NCBI RefSeq assembly: GCF_015221875.1
Contig: NZ_JACYGY010000002.1
Coordinates: 665,573 to 729,572 of the forward strand
Direction: 5' to 3'
DNA length: 64,000 nucleotides
DNA from: Dyadobacter subterraneus
GTDB taxonomy: Bacteria > Bacteroidota > Bacteroidia > Cytophagales > Spirosomataceae
Below the pieces are notes generated by a model. That model saw only the letters and a list, made by a program, of their open reading frames with translations. It was not told where the DNA came from and ran no database searches. Within the stretch, counting starts at the first letter, position 1. Each line of letters starts with the position of its first letter. The position numbers and the translations under genes are program-made. Below are positions 35,970 to 44,022 of this stretch, piece by piece.

Positions 35970-36170
35970 TTACCGTTTGATGTAAAGTTTTAACCCTTTC
36001 AGATTAAAAACTCCATTTTGTAACAGTTGGTTAAGAATTTCAGGAGAAATTTCCCTTGAATTTTTAGCCAACTCCTTCCAGAACAGCGCTTTTTCTTCCT
36101 CGGTTTCCAATTTGGAAAAGCGATTGAAAGCTTCTTGTAATAATTCCGGTACTATTGGTTCCTGTTTCAT
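35970..36170 (-). CDS. Small hypothetical protein, 66 aa
   Basis: Not a recognised family. The sequence is amphipathic and acidic (VPELLQEAFNRFSKLETEEEKALFWKELAKNSREISPEILNQLLQNG). It is convergent with rnr, with a gap of only 20 nt, and lies beside a family B repeat. It could be a real small cytosolic protein: codon use looks like its neighbours and it has an ATG start. Confidence 0.55.
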   Translation of the reverse strand: MKQEPIVPELLQEAFNRFSKLETEEEKALFWKELAKNSREISPEILNQLLQNGVFNLKGLKLYIKR

Positions 36171-36186
36171 AGTTTATAATTTCTTC

Positions 36187-36334
36187 GCCCGGTAAGGGCG
36201 TCATGTTTATAGCCAAAAAGTAACTCGGCATCAATATAATTCCTTTTGGAGTTCCCTGAAATAGCGGGAGGCTCCGATGGAGCCAGGAAATTATAAATTA
36301 ACGACATTCTATAAACAGGAGGCTCTATGGAGCC
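36187..36334. repeat. Family B repeat, copy 3, permuted order
   Basis: The same two unit types occur, but inside-out: inverted GCCC...GGGC with CATGTTTATAG (36187-36212), inverted TTCCTTTTGGAG with TTCCCTG (36239-36258), direct GGGAGGCTCCGATGGAGCC (36266-36284), and direct CTATAAACAGG with GGCTCTATGGAGCC (36309-36334). This order is what a junction between two tandem elements would look like. Confidence 0.7.
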
Positions 36335-36414
36335 GGTATAGATCAATGTTAAATTCTTGATACATCAGTAGGAAACTCCAAACGCCACCTTTTCGAAACA
36401 AACAACAACCTGCT

Positions 36415-37308
36415 ATGTCCAAATTCTGCAAATTTCTATCTCTTTTCCTTCTACTTTCCTACGTCACCTTCGCCCAAAATAATCCTGACAAAGAAGAGTG
36501 GCAATCCTTATTTAATGGAAAAGATCTGAAAGGCTGGGATATTAAAATTGCTGGGCATAAAGTCAATGACAATTATAAAAATACCTTCATCGTTGAAGAC
36601 GGCATGATCCGGGTGAATTATAAGGAATATAAAACTTTTACCACGGAATATGGCCACATGTATTATTACAAGCCGTTTTCGCATTACCGTTTACGTTTGA
36701 AATATCGCTTTAACGGAAATCAGGTTCCGGGCGGTGCATCCTGGAATGTCCGCAACAGCGGTATTATGTTACATTCGCAATCGGCCGCCAGTTTAGGACT
36801 TGACCAGGATTTCCCGGTTTCGCTGGAAATGCAATATCTTGGTGGGTTAAATGCAGGCGAACGCACCACAGGAAATCTTTGTACGCCGGGTACCATTGTC
36901 GAGGTTAATGGAAAAATTGACCAGGCACATTGTATCAATTCCACTTCAAAAACTTACGATGGCGATCAATGGGTTTCTGCTGAGGCGATTGTTCTTGGAG
37001 ATTCTATCGTTCATCATATTATTAACGGTGATGTTGTTTTTACATTTACGAAGCCTAAAATCGGTGGCGGTTATGTAGGAAAAGATCACGATTTTAAGGC
37101 CGGGCATTTCAGTAATGCAGAAGAATGGATCAAGAAAGATGGCACGCCATTAACCAGCGGTTATATTGCATTACAGGCTGAAAGTCACCCGATTGATTTT
37201 AAAGATATCGAAATCCTGAACCTGAAAGGCTGTATGGATCCGAAAGCTTCCAACTACAAATCGTATTACCAATCTGCTGATAATAAAAGCTGTAAATACA
37301 AGAAATAA
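36415..37308 (+). CDS. DUF1080 (3-keto-disaccharide hydrolase-like) secreted protein
   Basis: A 297-aa exported protein with signal peptide MSKFCKFLSLFLLLSYVTFA. The DUF1080 jelly-roll domain is recognised by EEWQSLFNGKDLKGWDIKIAGH, GWD-type aromatic residues and GYIALQAESHPIDFKDIEILNL. Family members are lyases/hydrolases of 3-keto-glycosides in glycan use. The tail (GCMDPKASNYKSYYQSADNKSCKYK) holds a conserved Cys pair that may form a disulfide. It is monocistronic or reads into gldG, with 64 nt between. Confidence 0.88.
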   Translation: MSKFCKFLSLFLLLSYVTFAQNNPDKEEWQSLFNGKDLKGWDIKIAGHKVNDNYKNTFIVEDGMIRVNYKEYKTFTTEYGHMYYYKPFSHYRLRLKYRFNGNQVPGGASWNVRNSGIMLHSQSAASLGLDQDFPVSLEMQYLGGLNAGERTTGNLCTPGTIVEVNGKIDQAHCINSTSKTYDGDQWVSAEAIVLGDSIVHHIINGDVVFTFTKPKIGGGYVGKDHDFKAGHFSNAEEWIKKDGTPLTSGYIALQAESHPIDFKDIEILNLKGCMDPKASNYKSYYQSADNKSCKYKK

Positions 37309-37340
37309 CCGCCTCCCGCAATAACTCCGTATAGTTTTTA

Positions 37341-37348
37341 TATTTTTG
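37341..37348 (+). promoter_or_regulatory. Putative -7 box of gldG
   Basis: TATTTTTG fits TAnnTTTG and ends 24 nt before the gldG ATG at 37373. No -33 TTTG box at the usual distance is obvious. Confidence 0.35.
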
Positions 37349-37372
37349 CTGAAAAACGGGCGTTACTGCTTC

Positions 37373-39025
37373 ATGAAAAAAATAATTTTCAGGTTCTTAT
37401 TTGTATTGATCATCCTGGCCGGACTCAACTGGCTGGCTTCTTTATTCTTTTTCCGCTGGGATTTAACGGAAGATAATCGGTATACAATCTCTGACGCAAC
37501 CAAGCAGTTATTAAGCAATCTGGACAAAGACGTGATCGTCAACGTCTATCTTTCCGGTGAATTTCCTCCCGGTTTTGAACGCCTGGAAAGTGCTACCCGC
37601 GAAACGCTTGAAGAATTTAAGACTTATTCCAACGGACATTTATCCTTCCAGTTTTCCGATCCATCCGACGCGGCAAGTGAAGATGAGAGAAAAAAACAAT
37701 ATCAAAATCTGGTAGACCGCGGCTTAAGACCGACTAACCTTTTCGCCAATGAAGATGGAAAACGGACTGAAAAACTAATTTTTCCGGGAGCCATTGTTCA
37801 GGCTGATACGCTCGCGATTCCGGTTCAGCTTTTAAAAGGAAATAAAAGCAGCACTCCCGAAGAACAGTTAAATCAATCTTACGAAAATGTAGAATTTCAA
37901 CTGGCTTCTGCGATTCGCGTGCTTGATAATCCTGCTAAAAAGAAAGTTGGCTTACTCGTAAATCATACTCAAAAACTCCCACCTGCCAGACTTAGCGATC
38001 TGATCGCCACGATGCAGCAAAGTTATGATGTTTTCATGGTGGTTAATGATCCTGAAACGTATGAAGGGCTGGATGCTCTGATGGTTTTAAAACCTGATGT
38101 TCCGTTTTCTGAGGAAGAAAAATACAAATTGGATCAGTACGTAATCGGCGGCGGCAAAGCGCTTTTTTTTGTTGATGGTGCCAAAGTGGATAGTGTTAGT
38201 CTGGAAGGAAATTATGTACAACCGCTTGATTTAAACCTGAACGATCTTTTTTTCCGTTGGGGAGCCAGAATTAACAATAATCTTGTCAAGGATTTGAATT
38301 GTGCGACGATTCCAATGAATGTTGGAAATATGGGCGATAAGCCAGAAATAAAGGCAGTTCCCTGGCGGTTTTTTCCTTTGCTGAATAATTTTGGGCCAAG
38401 TCCGATTACAAGAAATACGGATGCTGTTTATTCAAGATTTTTAAGTTCTCTGGATACTGTGGGTGGTGCGCCGGGAATTCAGAAAATTCCGCTTTTGATG
38501 ACTTCACCTTATACAAATCTGGTAAATACGCCTGCTTTGGTAGGTTATAACGAAGCACGTCAGCAACCAGATCCAGCTGAATATAAAGGTGGCGTAAAAT
38601 TAGCCGCTGTTCTTTTGGAGGGTTCGTTTAATTCGCTTTTCGAAAACAGAATTTTACCAAACGATCCGCGTTCCAAGACTTTTAAAGCAACAGGGCAGGG
38701 GAAAATTATTATTTGCGCAGACGGCGATGTTGTGGTTAACGACTATGACTACCGCAGAAATACACCGCTTCCCCTTGGTTATGATCGTGCTTCGAGCAAT
38801 ATTTTCGGTAATAAAGATTTCGTCATGCACGCGCTGGATTACATGACCGACGAAAATGGGATCATCAATTCACGCAGCAAACAGATCAGTATTCGTGCTC
38901 TGGATAAGATTGCGGTGCACAAGGACAAAAAATTCTGGCAGGTGCTGAATCTTCTTTTACCCCTGGTTATTCTTGGTATTTTCGGAGCAATCCGTTACTA
39001 TATTCGCCGACGTAAATTCGCATAA
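37373..39025 (+). CDS. gldG: Gliding motility ABC transporter component GldG
   Basis: An accessory component of the GldAFG ABC transporter required for gliding in Bacteroidota. The protein is 550 aa from the ATG at 37373 (MKKIIFRFLFVLIILAGLNW); the earlier in-frame start at 37346 would overlap the promoter box. There is an N-terminal membrane helix, a GldG/DUF4350-like periplasmic region (RYTISDATKQLLSNLDKDVIVNVYLSGEFPPGFERLES) and a C-terminal helix (VLNLLLPLVILGIFGAIRYYI). gldF usually precedes it, but no permease gene is here. Confidence 0.88.
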   Translation: MKKIIFRFLFVLIILAGLNWLASLFFFRWDLTEDNRYTISDATKQLLSNLDKDVIVNVYLSGEFPPGFERLESATRETLEEFKTYSNGHLSFQFSDPSDAASEDERKKQYQNLVDRGLRPTNLFANEDGKRTEKLIFPGAIVQADTLAIPVQLLKGNKSSTPEEQLNQSYENVEFQLASAIRVLDNPAKKKVGLLVNHTQKLPPARLSDLIATMQQSYDVFMVVNDPETYEGLDALMVLKPDVPFSEEEKYKLDQYVIGGGKALFFVDGAKVDSVSLEGNYVQPLDLNLNDLFFRWGARINNNLVKDLNCATIPMNVGNMGDKPEIKAVPWRFFPLLNNFGPSPITRNTDAVYSRFLSSLDTVGGAPGIQKIPLLMTSPYTNLVNTPALVGYNEARQQPDPAEYKGGVKLAAVLLEGSFNSLFENRILPNDPRSKTFKATGQGKIIICADGDVVVNDYDYRRNTPLPLGYDRASSNIFGNKDFVMHALDYMTDENGIINSRSKQISIRALDKIAVHKDKKFWQVLNLLLPLVILGIFGAIRYYIRRRKFA

Positions 39026-39056
39026 TAATAAAGCGGTAGAGTACATTTTTTTTTCT

Positions 39057-39064
39057 TACTTTTG
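39057..39064 (+). promoter_or_regulatory. Putative -7 box upstream of dnaN
   Basis: TACTTTTG fits TAnnTTTG. It lies before, not after, the terminator hairpin at 39072-39104, so transcripts started here must pass that hairpin to reach dnaN. Confidence 0.4.
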
Positions 39065-39071
39065 TTCCCTA

Positions 39072-39104
39072 CCAGACAGATTTAGAGATCTGCCTGGGTT
39101 TTTT
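39072..39104 (+). terminator. Terminator-like hairpin in the dnaN leader
   Basis: CCAGACAGAT (39072-39081) pairs with ATCTGCCTGG (39088-39097), 9 of 10 bp, followed by six T (39099-39104). It may end the gldG transcript or attenuate dnaN. Confidence 0.65.
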
Positions 39105-39137
39105 ATAATTTTTATTTAACCACTTCCGTCACGAATT

Positions 39138-40262
39138 ATGAAGTTTGTCGTTTCGTCATCGGTACTGCTCAAGCAACTATCTGCAATTAATGGTGTCGTT
39201 TCAACGAACCCAATCGTACCTATATTAGAAAATTTTTTACTTTCGCTTGAAGGTAATCGCCTGACTGTTACTGCATCTGATTTGCAGACTGTTATGATTA
39301 CTGAAATCGAAGTAGAATCTACCGAAAAAGGCGCTATCGCCGTTCCTGCAAAACTTTTGCTGGATACGTTACGCGGTCTTCCTGAGCAGCCAATCACGCT
39401 TCAGGTAAACAGCGAGACTTTCGGAACCGAGATTATTTCAGACAATGGACGTTATAAATTATCCGGTGAAAACCCGATTGATTTCCCAAAAACGCCGTCT
39501 GTAAATCGTGGACAATCTGTTGATTTGTCGTCTTCTGCTTTGGGAGCGGCAATCGCTAATACATTGTTTGCAACCAGCACAGATGATCTTCGACCTGCTA
39601 TGACCGGGGTTTTTGTTCAGATGGGCGTTGAAAATGCAACATTTGTTGCTACGGATGGTCACCGTTTGGTGCGCTACCGTCGTTCTGATATCAAATCGGA
39701 TGTTGACACTTCGATGATCATCCAGCGTAAGGCGTTGAACTTGCTGAAATCTTGTCTGCCTTCTGATGATGTGCCTGTAAAAGCTGAATTTACTGCTTCC
39801 AATGCATTTTTCAGTTTTGGAAATATCCGTATGATCTGTCGTTTGATCGATGAGCGTTTCCCGGATTATGAAAACGCGATTCCAACAAACAATCCAAATA
39901 CCTTGACGATAGGCCGGATGGAAATTCTGAGCTCATTACGTCGTATTTCCATTTATTCAAACCGTACCACACATCAGGTTCGCTTGAAAATGTCTTTAAA
40001 TGACCTTGTGATTTCTGCGGAAGATCTTGATTACTCAAATGAAGCGAATGAACGTTTGATGTGCGAATATAACGGTGATGCGATGGAAATCGGCTTTAAC
40101 GCTAAGTTCTTAATTGAAGTACTTGGAAACCTGTCAAGCAAAACCATCACTTTCGAACTTTCTGCACCTAACCGTGCTGGTTTAATTATCCCGGTTGATC
40201 AGGAAGAGAACGAAGATATCCTTATGCTGGTAATGCCTGTAATGTTGAATACTTACGTTTAG
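39138..40262 (+). CDS. dnaN: DNA polymerase III beta sliding clamp DnaN
   Basis: The processivity clamp of replication: three repeated clamp folds, 374 aa. Recognisable stretches are MKFVVSSSVLLKQLSAINGVV at the start, TDGHRLVRYRR in the middle, and the C-terminal LMLVMPVMLN that binds clamp-binding peptides. It is not next to dnaA or recF here, so this is not the origin region in view. It is followed by a strong bidirectional terminator. Confidence 0.97.
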   Translation: MKFVVSSSVLLKQLSAINGVVSTNPIVPILENFLLSLEGNRLTVTASDLQTVMITEIEVESTEKGAIAVPAKLLLDTLRGLPEQPITLQVNSETFGTEIISDNGRYKLSGENPIDFPKTPSVNRGQSVDLSSSALGAAIANTLFATSTDDLRPAMTGVFVQMGVENATFVATDGHRLVRYRRSDIKSDVDTSMIIQRKALNLLKSCLPSDDVPVKAEFTASNAFFSFGNIRMICRLIDERFPDYENAIPTNNPNTLTIGRMEILSSLRRISIYSNRTTHQVRLKMSLNDLVISAEDLDYSNEANERLMCEYNGDAMEIGFNAKFLIEVLGNLSSKTITFELSAPNRAGLIIPVDQEENEDILMLVMPVMLNTYV

Positions 40263-40317
40263 AAATTACATCAAGAAAAACTTAGATATTCATTTATCTT
40301 AATTTTTGTTAAAATAA

Positions 40318-40355
40318 TAAAAAATGCCAGCAGGGAATTCCCGCTGGCATTTTTT
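40318..40355. terminator. Bidirectional terminator after dnaN
   Basis: A long stem AAAATGCCAGC/GCTGGCATTTT with an inner GGGAATTCCC palindrome, flanked by A- and T-tracts on the two sides. Confidence 0.85.
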
Positions 40356-40409
40356 ATTTATCTGTTAATCAGTAATTTAAATCTATTAATTCAATATTTT
40401 GCAGCCAAC

Positions 40410-40481
40410 TACGAAAATAATCGTAATAGACTCTTGCAAATACGAATATTTTCGTAGAGATTTGTTACGAACTAAATCGTA
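40410..40481 (+). promoter_or_regulatory. Three TACGA-N6-TCGTA dyads, probable BlaI operators
   Basis: Dyads at 40410-40425, 40441-40456 and 40466-40481 all have the exact form TACGA-N6-TCGTA. Their starts are spaced 31 and 25 nt apart, within 130 nt upstream of the blaI ATG. BlaI/MecI repressors are known to bind tandem TACA/TGTA-type dyads over their own promoters, so autoregulation of blaI-blaR1 is the natural reading. Confidence 0.75.
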
Positions 40482-40535
40482 CAAAGCAATTCAGCTTTTT
40501 GAATTGAAAATCAATTTAATAAAATTTTATTAGCC

Positions 40536-40910
40536 ATGATCATAAAACCAACAGAATCTGAACTGGAAATTTTGAATTACTTGTGGAAAGAAGGCCCTTC
40601 TACTGTGAGACAAGTTCATGATTTCCTTTCCGCATCCAAAGACACCGGTTACACAACAACGCTTAAACTGATGCAGATTATGCATGATAAAGGCGTTTTG
40701 TATAGGACTGAAAACGGCCGCTCTCACATTTACGTAGCACTGCTCGATGAAGAAGAAACGCAGCAGGATCTGCTTGGACGTTTTGTTGAATCAACGTTTC
40801 GTGGCTCCGCTGCCCGTTTAGTCATGCAGGCTTTGGGAAATCACTCAACTTCCAAAGAAGAATTAGATGAAATTCGTGAATTGTTAAACAACCTTGAAAA
40901 CAAAAAATAG
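40536..40910 (+). CDS. BlaI/MecI/CopY family repressor
   Basis: A 124-aa winged-helix repressor: TESELEILNYLWKEGPSTVRQVHDFL and YTTTLKLMQIMHDKGVLYRTENGRSHIYVAL form the DNA-binding domain, and the C-terminal helices (LLNNLENK) form the dimer or cleavage part. It is followed 2 nt later by the M56 sensor-protease gene, a classical sensor-repressor couple. No beta-lactamase is visible nearby, so the regulon may be other genes controlled by TACGA-N6-TCGTA sites. Confidence 0.92.
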   Translation: MIIKPTESELEILNYLWKEGPSTVRQVHDFLSASKDTGYTTTLKLMQIMHDKGVLYRTENGRSHIYVALLDEEETQQDLLGRFVESTFRGSAARLVMQALGNHSTSKEELDEIRELLNNLENKK

Positions 40911-40912
40911 CC

Positions 40913-42790
40913 ATGAAATCGTTTTTCAACTTATTCTCTGACGCGCTGGTTTCGTCCTTCGGGTGGATGCTGGTTCATTCACTCTGGCAAGGTGCTTTGC
41001 TCGTATTAGTTGCCAGCATTGCATTATATCTTTTGCGAAAAAGTCCGGCAACAGTTCGTTACACGGTGGGAATTCTAACACTTTCTATTCAGGTTATTTC
41101 ATCGCTCGTTACTTTCTTTTATTATTATTTCAACGCGACTCCGAAAGTTTTGAGTAGTGCATTGAAAAACACAGCGCATAACGTAGCCGACTGGAAAACA
41201 TTAACTTACGAACTTTCACTGACCTCGAAAGTCCAGCTTTGGCTGACGGCACATATTCAGGAGCTTGTTATTTGCTGGCTTATCGGTGCCGCAGTTTTAG
41301 TTGTTAGATTTCTGGGAGGATGGATTTACACCGAATATCTCCGCCACAATTCACGACTGGTTATGAACAAGGAATGGAGAGCGAGATTTGGCGTTTTAAC
41401 AGCGAAATTAAAAGTTTATCAATCCATAGAACTTAAAGAATCTTCCAAAATTTTGACACCGATGGTAATAGGGACTTTGCAGCCGGTCGTATTAATTCCA
41501 ATCGGATTATTGTTAGGTTTTCCAACGGCCCAGATTGAAGCCATTCTTGCACATGAATTGGCGCATATTCGCCGCCATGATTATCTGGTTAATATACTGC
41601 AATCTTTTGTTGAAGTTATTTTCTTTTTCCATCCAGCACTTTGGTGGTTATCCGAGCGTGTAAGGGTTGAGCGTGAACATTGCTGCGATGACCTGGCCAT
41701 TGAAGCTTGTGGAGACCGTCTTTCATTGGCTCATGCATTGGTTGGAATTGCAGAATTTAAAGCAAATCACTCATTGGCTATGGCTTTTGCATCTAAAAAA
41801 CCACTTTTATTACAACGTGTAAAACGTGTGCTGGGCGTCGCTCCCAAGTCTACCAGAATTTTTGGAGGATTGCCGGTTACCATGTTATTTATTGCAGCAC
41901 TGATCGGCGTTTCTGTTTATGCCGTTGGACAGGACACTTTAAAAAAGAAAAAAGCGAAGGCAAAAACGCATCAGGTATCTGTAAAACGTTCTAAACCTAT
42001 CATAGTAAGGGATGAAAATGGAGCTTTGGCAGCTATTGAATCTGAACCAGACATAGATTTGGAAGTTCCTGAGATAGATGAAAACATCAACATTAATATC
42101 AACGAAGCTTTGGATGAATCTGAATTTCCGTTCATGAATGATTCTCTCAAAAGCAAAATGAGCGATTTCCACCAGAAAATGGGCGTGTTACAAAAACAAA
42201 TGGAGCCCTTGCAAACCCGGATGCATGAGCTTCAACTCGAAATGGAGAAACGTCAGTTTGAAATGGAGCATTTTGACAGAGACCGCGAAAAAATTGATTG
42301 GAAAAAAGATAATGCGAACGAAATCCGTCAGGGATTGCTTGAAAAACGATCTAACCTTTTGCATCCTGATATTAAATCAAAAACAAAATTGAACGAGGCT
42401 GATCTTGAAAAACAATTGGCGGATTTTGAACAACAGATTAAAGCGCAGGAACAGGTAATTACCAAACTGAATTCTGATCTCGCAAACAACTTAAAAGAAG
42501 CAGAAAAAGCAGGTGAGCCTTATCGTGATATGGAAAAAGAAATGGATCAATTGAGCGGTAAGATGGATGAGATCGGCAAAAATATGGGACTGGCATCGTT
42601 AGGACTGAAAGATTTACATCCTGCACCACCACGCCCCGCAAGAGCACCTGGCGCGCCAAGAGCTCCAAAGAGGATAGGAAAACCTGCGATAGCAGCTCCA
42701 CCGGCTCCTGCGAGCCCGGCGTCTCCCGCATCCCCGGCAATTTCTACAAAAACTCCACCGGCACCACCCGCGGCACCAGCAAAAAAATAA
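40913..42790 (+). CDS. M56 (BlaR1-type) membrane metalloprotease with coiled-coil tail
   Basis: The inner-membrane protease partner of the repressor. Transmembrane helices occur in the first 140 residues. The zinc site is HELAH at 214-218, with a following ERVRVEREHCCDDLAIE that supplies the third ligand. A further helix (LFIAALIGVSVYAVG) leads to a long extracytoplasmic tail of about 280 residues. Instead of a penicillin-binding sensor domain, the tail has an acidic segment, a Met/Gln/Glu-rich coiled coil (QKMGVLQKQMEPLQTRMHEL) and a Pro/Ala/Ser-rich end. The sensed signal is therefore probably not a beta-lactam. Total 625 aa. Confidence 0.88.
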   Translation: MKSFFNLFSDALVSSFGWMLVHSLWQGALLVLVASIALYLLRKSPATVRYTVGILTLSIQVISSLVTFFYYYFNATPKVLSSALKNTAHNVADWKTLTYELSLTSKVQLWLTAHIQELVICWLIGAAVLVVRFLGGWIYTEYLRHNSRLVMNKEWRARFGVLTAKLKVYQSIELKESSKILTPMVIGTLQPVVLIPIGLLLGFPTAQIEAILAHELAHIRRHDYLVNILQSFVEVIFFFHPALWWLSERVRVEREHCCDDLAIEACGDRLSLAHALVGIAEFKANHSLAMAFASKKPLLLQRVKRVLGVAPKSTRIFGGLPVTMLFIAALIGVSVYAVGQDTLKKKKAKAKTHQVSVKRSKPIIVRDENGALAAIESEPDIDLEVPEIDENINININEALDESEFPFMNDSLKSKMSDFHQKMGVLQKQMEPLQTRMHELQLEMEKRQFEMEHFDRDREKIDWKKDNANEIRQGLLEKRSNLLHPDIKSKTKLNEADLEKQLADFEQQIKAQEQVITKLNSDLANNLKEAEKAGEPYRDMEKEMDQLSGKMDEIGKNMGLASLGLKDLHPAPPRPARAPGAPRAPKRIGKPAIAAPPAPASPASPASPAISTKTPPAPPAAPAKK

Positions 42791-42804
42791 AATGATATAT
42801 AACC

Positions 42805-42841
42805 AAATCGGCTTACTGCAAATGATGCGGTAAGCCGATTT
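42805..42841 (+). terminator. Terminator between blaR1-type gene and LLM oxidoreductase
   Basis: A 12-bp perfect stem AAATCGGCTTAC/GTAAGCCGATTT (42805-42816 and 42830-42841) followed by AATTTTT. It serves the plus-strand operon and perhaps also the convergent gene. Confidence 0.75.
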
Positions 42842-42860
42842 AATTTTTGAACTAAACGCC

Positions 42861-43883
42861 CTATTTATTAATCAAAGGCGAAACTTTCTGTCCAATGATT
42901 TCGATCGATTTCATAAGTTTTTCATGTGAAATTCCAGCGTTATCCATTTGAAAAGTTAGTCGGGATATACCACCAAGGGATTCACTATGGCGAAGTATTT
43001 TGTCTGCAACCTCTTCCGGTCCGCCTACAAGTAAAGCACCATCTGGTCCCATTTGGGATTCAAAACGAGCCCTCGTCATCGGAGGCCAGCCACGTTCTTT
43101 TCCGATTTTAGTGAATGATTCTGCATATCCAGGAAAAAATTCTTCAATCGCTTCTTCCGTTGAATCGCTCACATAACCAAGTGAATGCAAACCAACCTGA
43201 AGTTCTTCCGGTTTGAATCCTGCTCTTTTTCCCGCTTCTCTGTACAGATCAACCAACGGACGGAAACGATGTGTTTCCCCACCGATAACAGCCACCATCA
43301 AGGGCAAACCCAGCATACCGGCACGGATAAAAGATTCAGGCGTACCACCCACACCTAACCAGATCGGTATTTTTTCCTGTAATGGTCTTGGGTAAACCGG
43401 CTGATTCTGCAATGCAGGACGGAATTTTCCAGACCAGGTTATAAACTCGTTATCCCGGATTTTGAGAAGCAAATCCAGTTTTTCTGAAAATAACTTATCG
43501 TAATCTTGCAGGTTCAATCCAAATAAAGGGAAGGCGTCAGTAAAGGAACCACGACCCACAACCATTTCGGCTCTTCCCTGAGATATCAGATCCAGCGTCG
43601 CAAAATTTTGGAAAACTCTTACCGGATCCGCTGCGCTTAAAACAGTAACTGCGCTTGTCAACCGGATTTTTTTCGTCCTCGAAGCCGCAGCAGCCAATAT
43701 CATCGAAGGTGCGGAGTCCAGAAATCCTTTCCGGTGATGTTCACCAATTCCAAATACATCAAGACCGCAACGATCCGCGTGTTCTATTCTTTCCAGCAAC
43801 TGAGCCATTGCATCCACATCATCAATTGCCGTAACCGCTTCACCACTGAACATGGCGGCGAAACTATCAATTCCTATTTCCAT
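42861..43883 (-). CDS. LLM-class flavin-dependent oxidoreductase
   Basis: A bacterial-luciferase-like TIM-barrel FMN/F420-type oxidoreductase of 340 aa from the ATG at 43883; ten extra upstream residues to 43913 look uncharacteristic. Conserved features are MEIGIDSFAA, DVFGIGEHHRKGFLDSAPSM, VTVLSAADPVRVFQNFATLDLIS, GRAEMVVGRGSF and PIWLGVGGTPES. The substrate is unknown. It is transcribed away from the ferredoxin-type reductase gene upstream on the same strand, with 139 nt between. A TAACTTTG box on its upstream side suggests its own promoter. Confidence 0.88.
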   Translation of the reverse strand: MEIGIDSFAAMFSGEAVTAIDDVDAMAQLLERIEHADRCGLDVFGIGEHHRKGFLDSAPSMILAAAASRTKKIRLTSAVTVLSAADPVRVFQNFATLDLISQGRAEMVVGRGSFTDAFPLFGLNLQDYDKLFSEKLDLLLKIRDNEFITWSGKFRPALQNQPVYPRPLQEKIPIWLGVGGTPESFIRAGMLGLPLMVAVIGGETHRFRPLVDLYREAGKRAGFKPEELQVGLHSLGYVSDSTEEAIEEFFPGYAESFTKIGKERGWPPMTRARFESQMGPDGALLVGGPEEVADKILRHSESLGGISRLTFQMDNAGISHEKLMKSIEIIGQKVSPLINK

Positions 43884-43921
43884 AGTATTTCTTTGACAAT
43901 GTTTGTTTCTCAAATAAAATG

Positions 43922-43929
43922 CAAAGTTA
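43922..43929 (-). promoter_or_regulatory. Putative -7 box of the LLM oxidoreductase gene
   Basis: On the minus strand this reads TAACTTTG, a match to TAnnTTTG, about 39 nt before the ATG at 43883. Confidence 0.45.
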
Positions 43930-44022
43930 CCCTGATTAACCCGTAAAAAAGTCAGTGCTATACATTAGGACCGTCAATATCCTTTTGTATAGCACTCTAT
44001 TATTGAATTTCTTATATCGAAT

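Noticed and set aside
39138..40262. Replication origin near dnaN
   Set aside because: No dnaA, recF or cluster of DnaA-box-like words was seen around dnaN.
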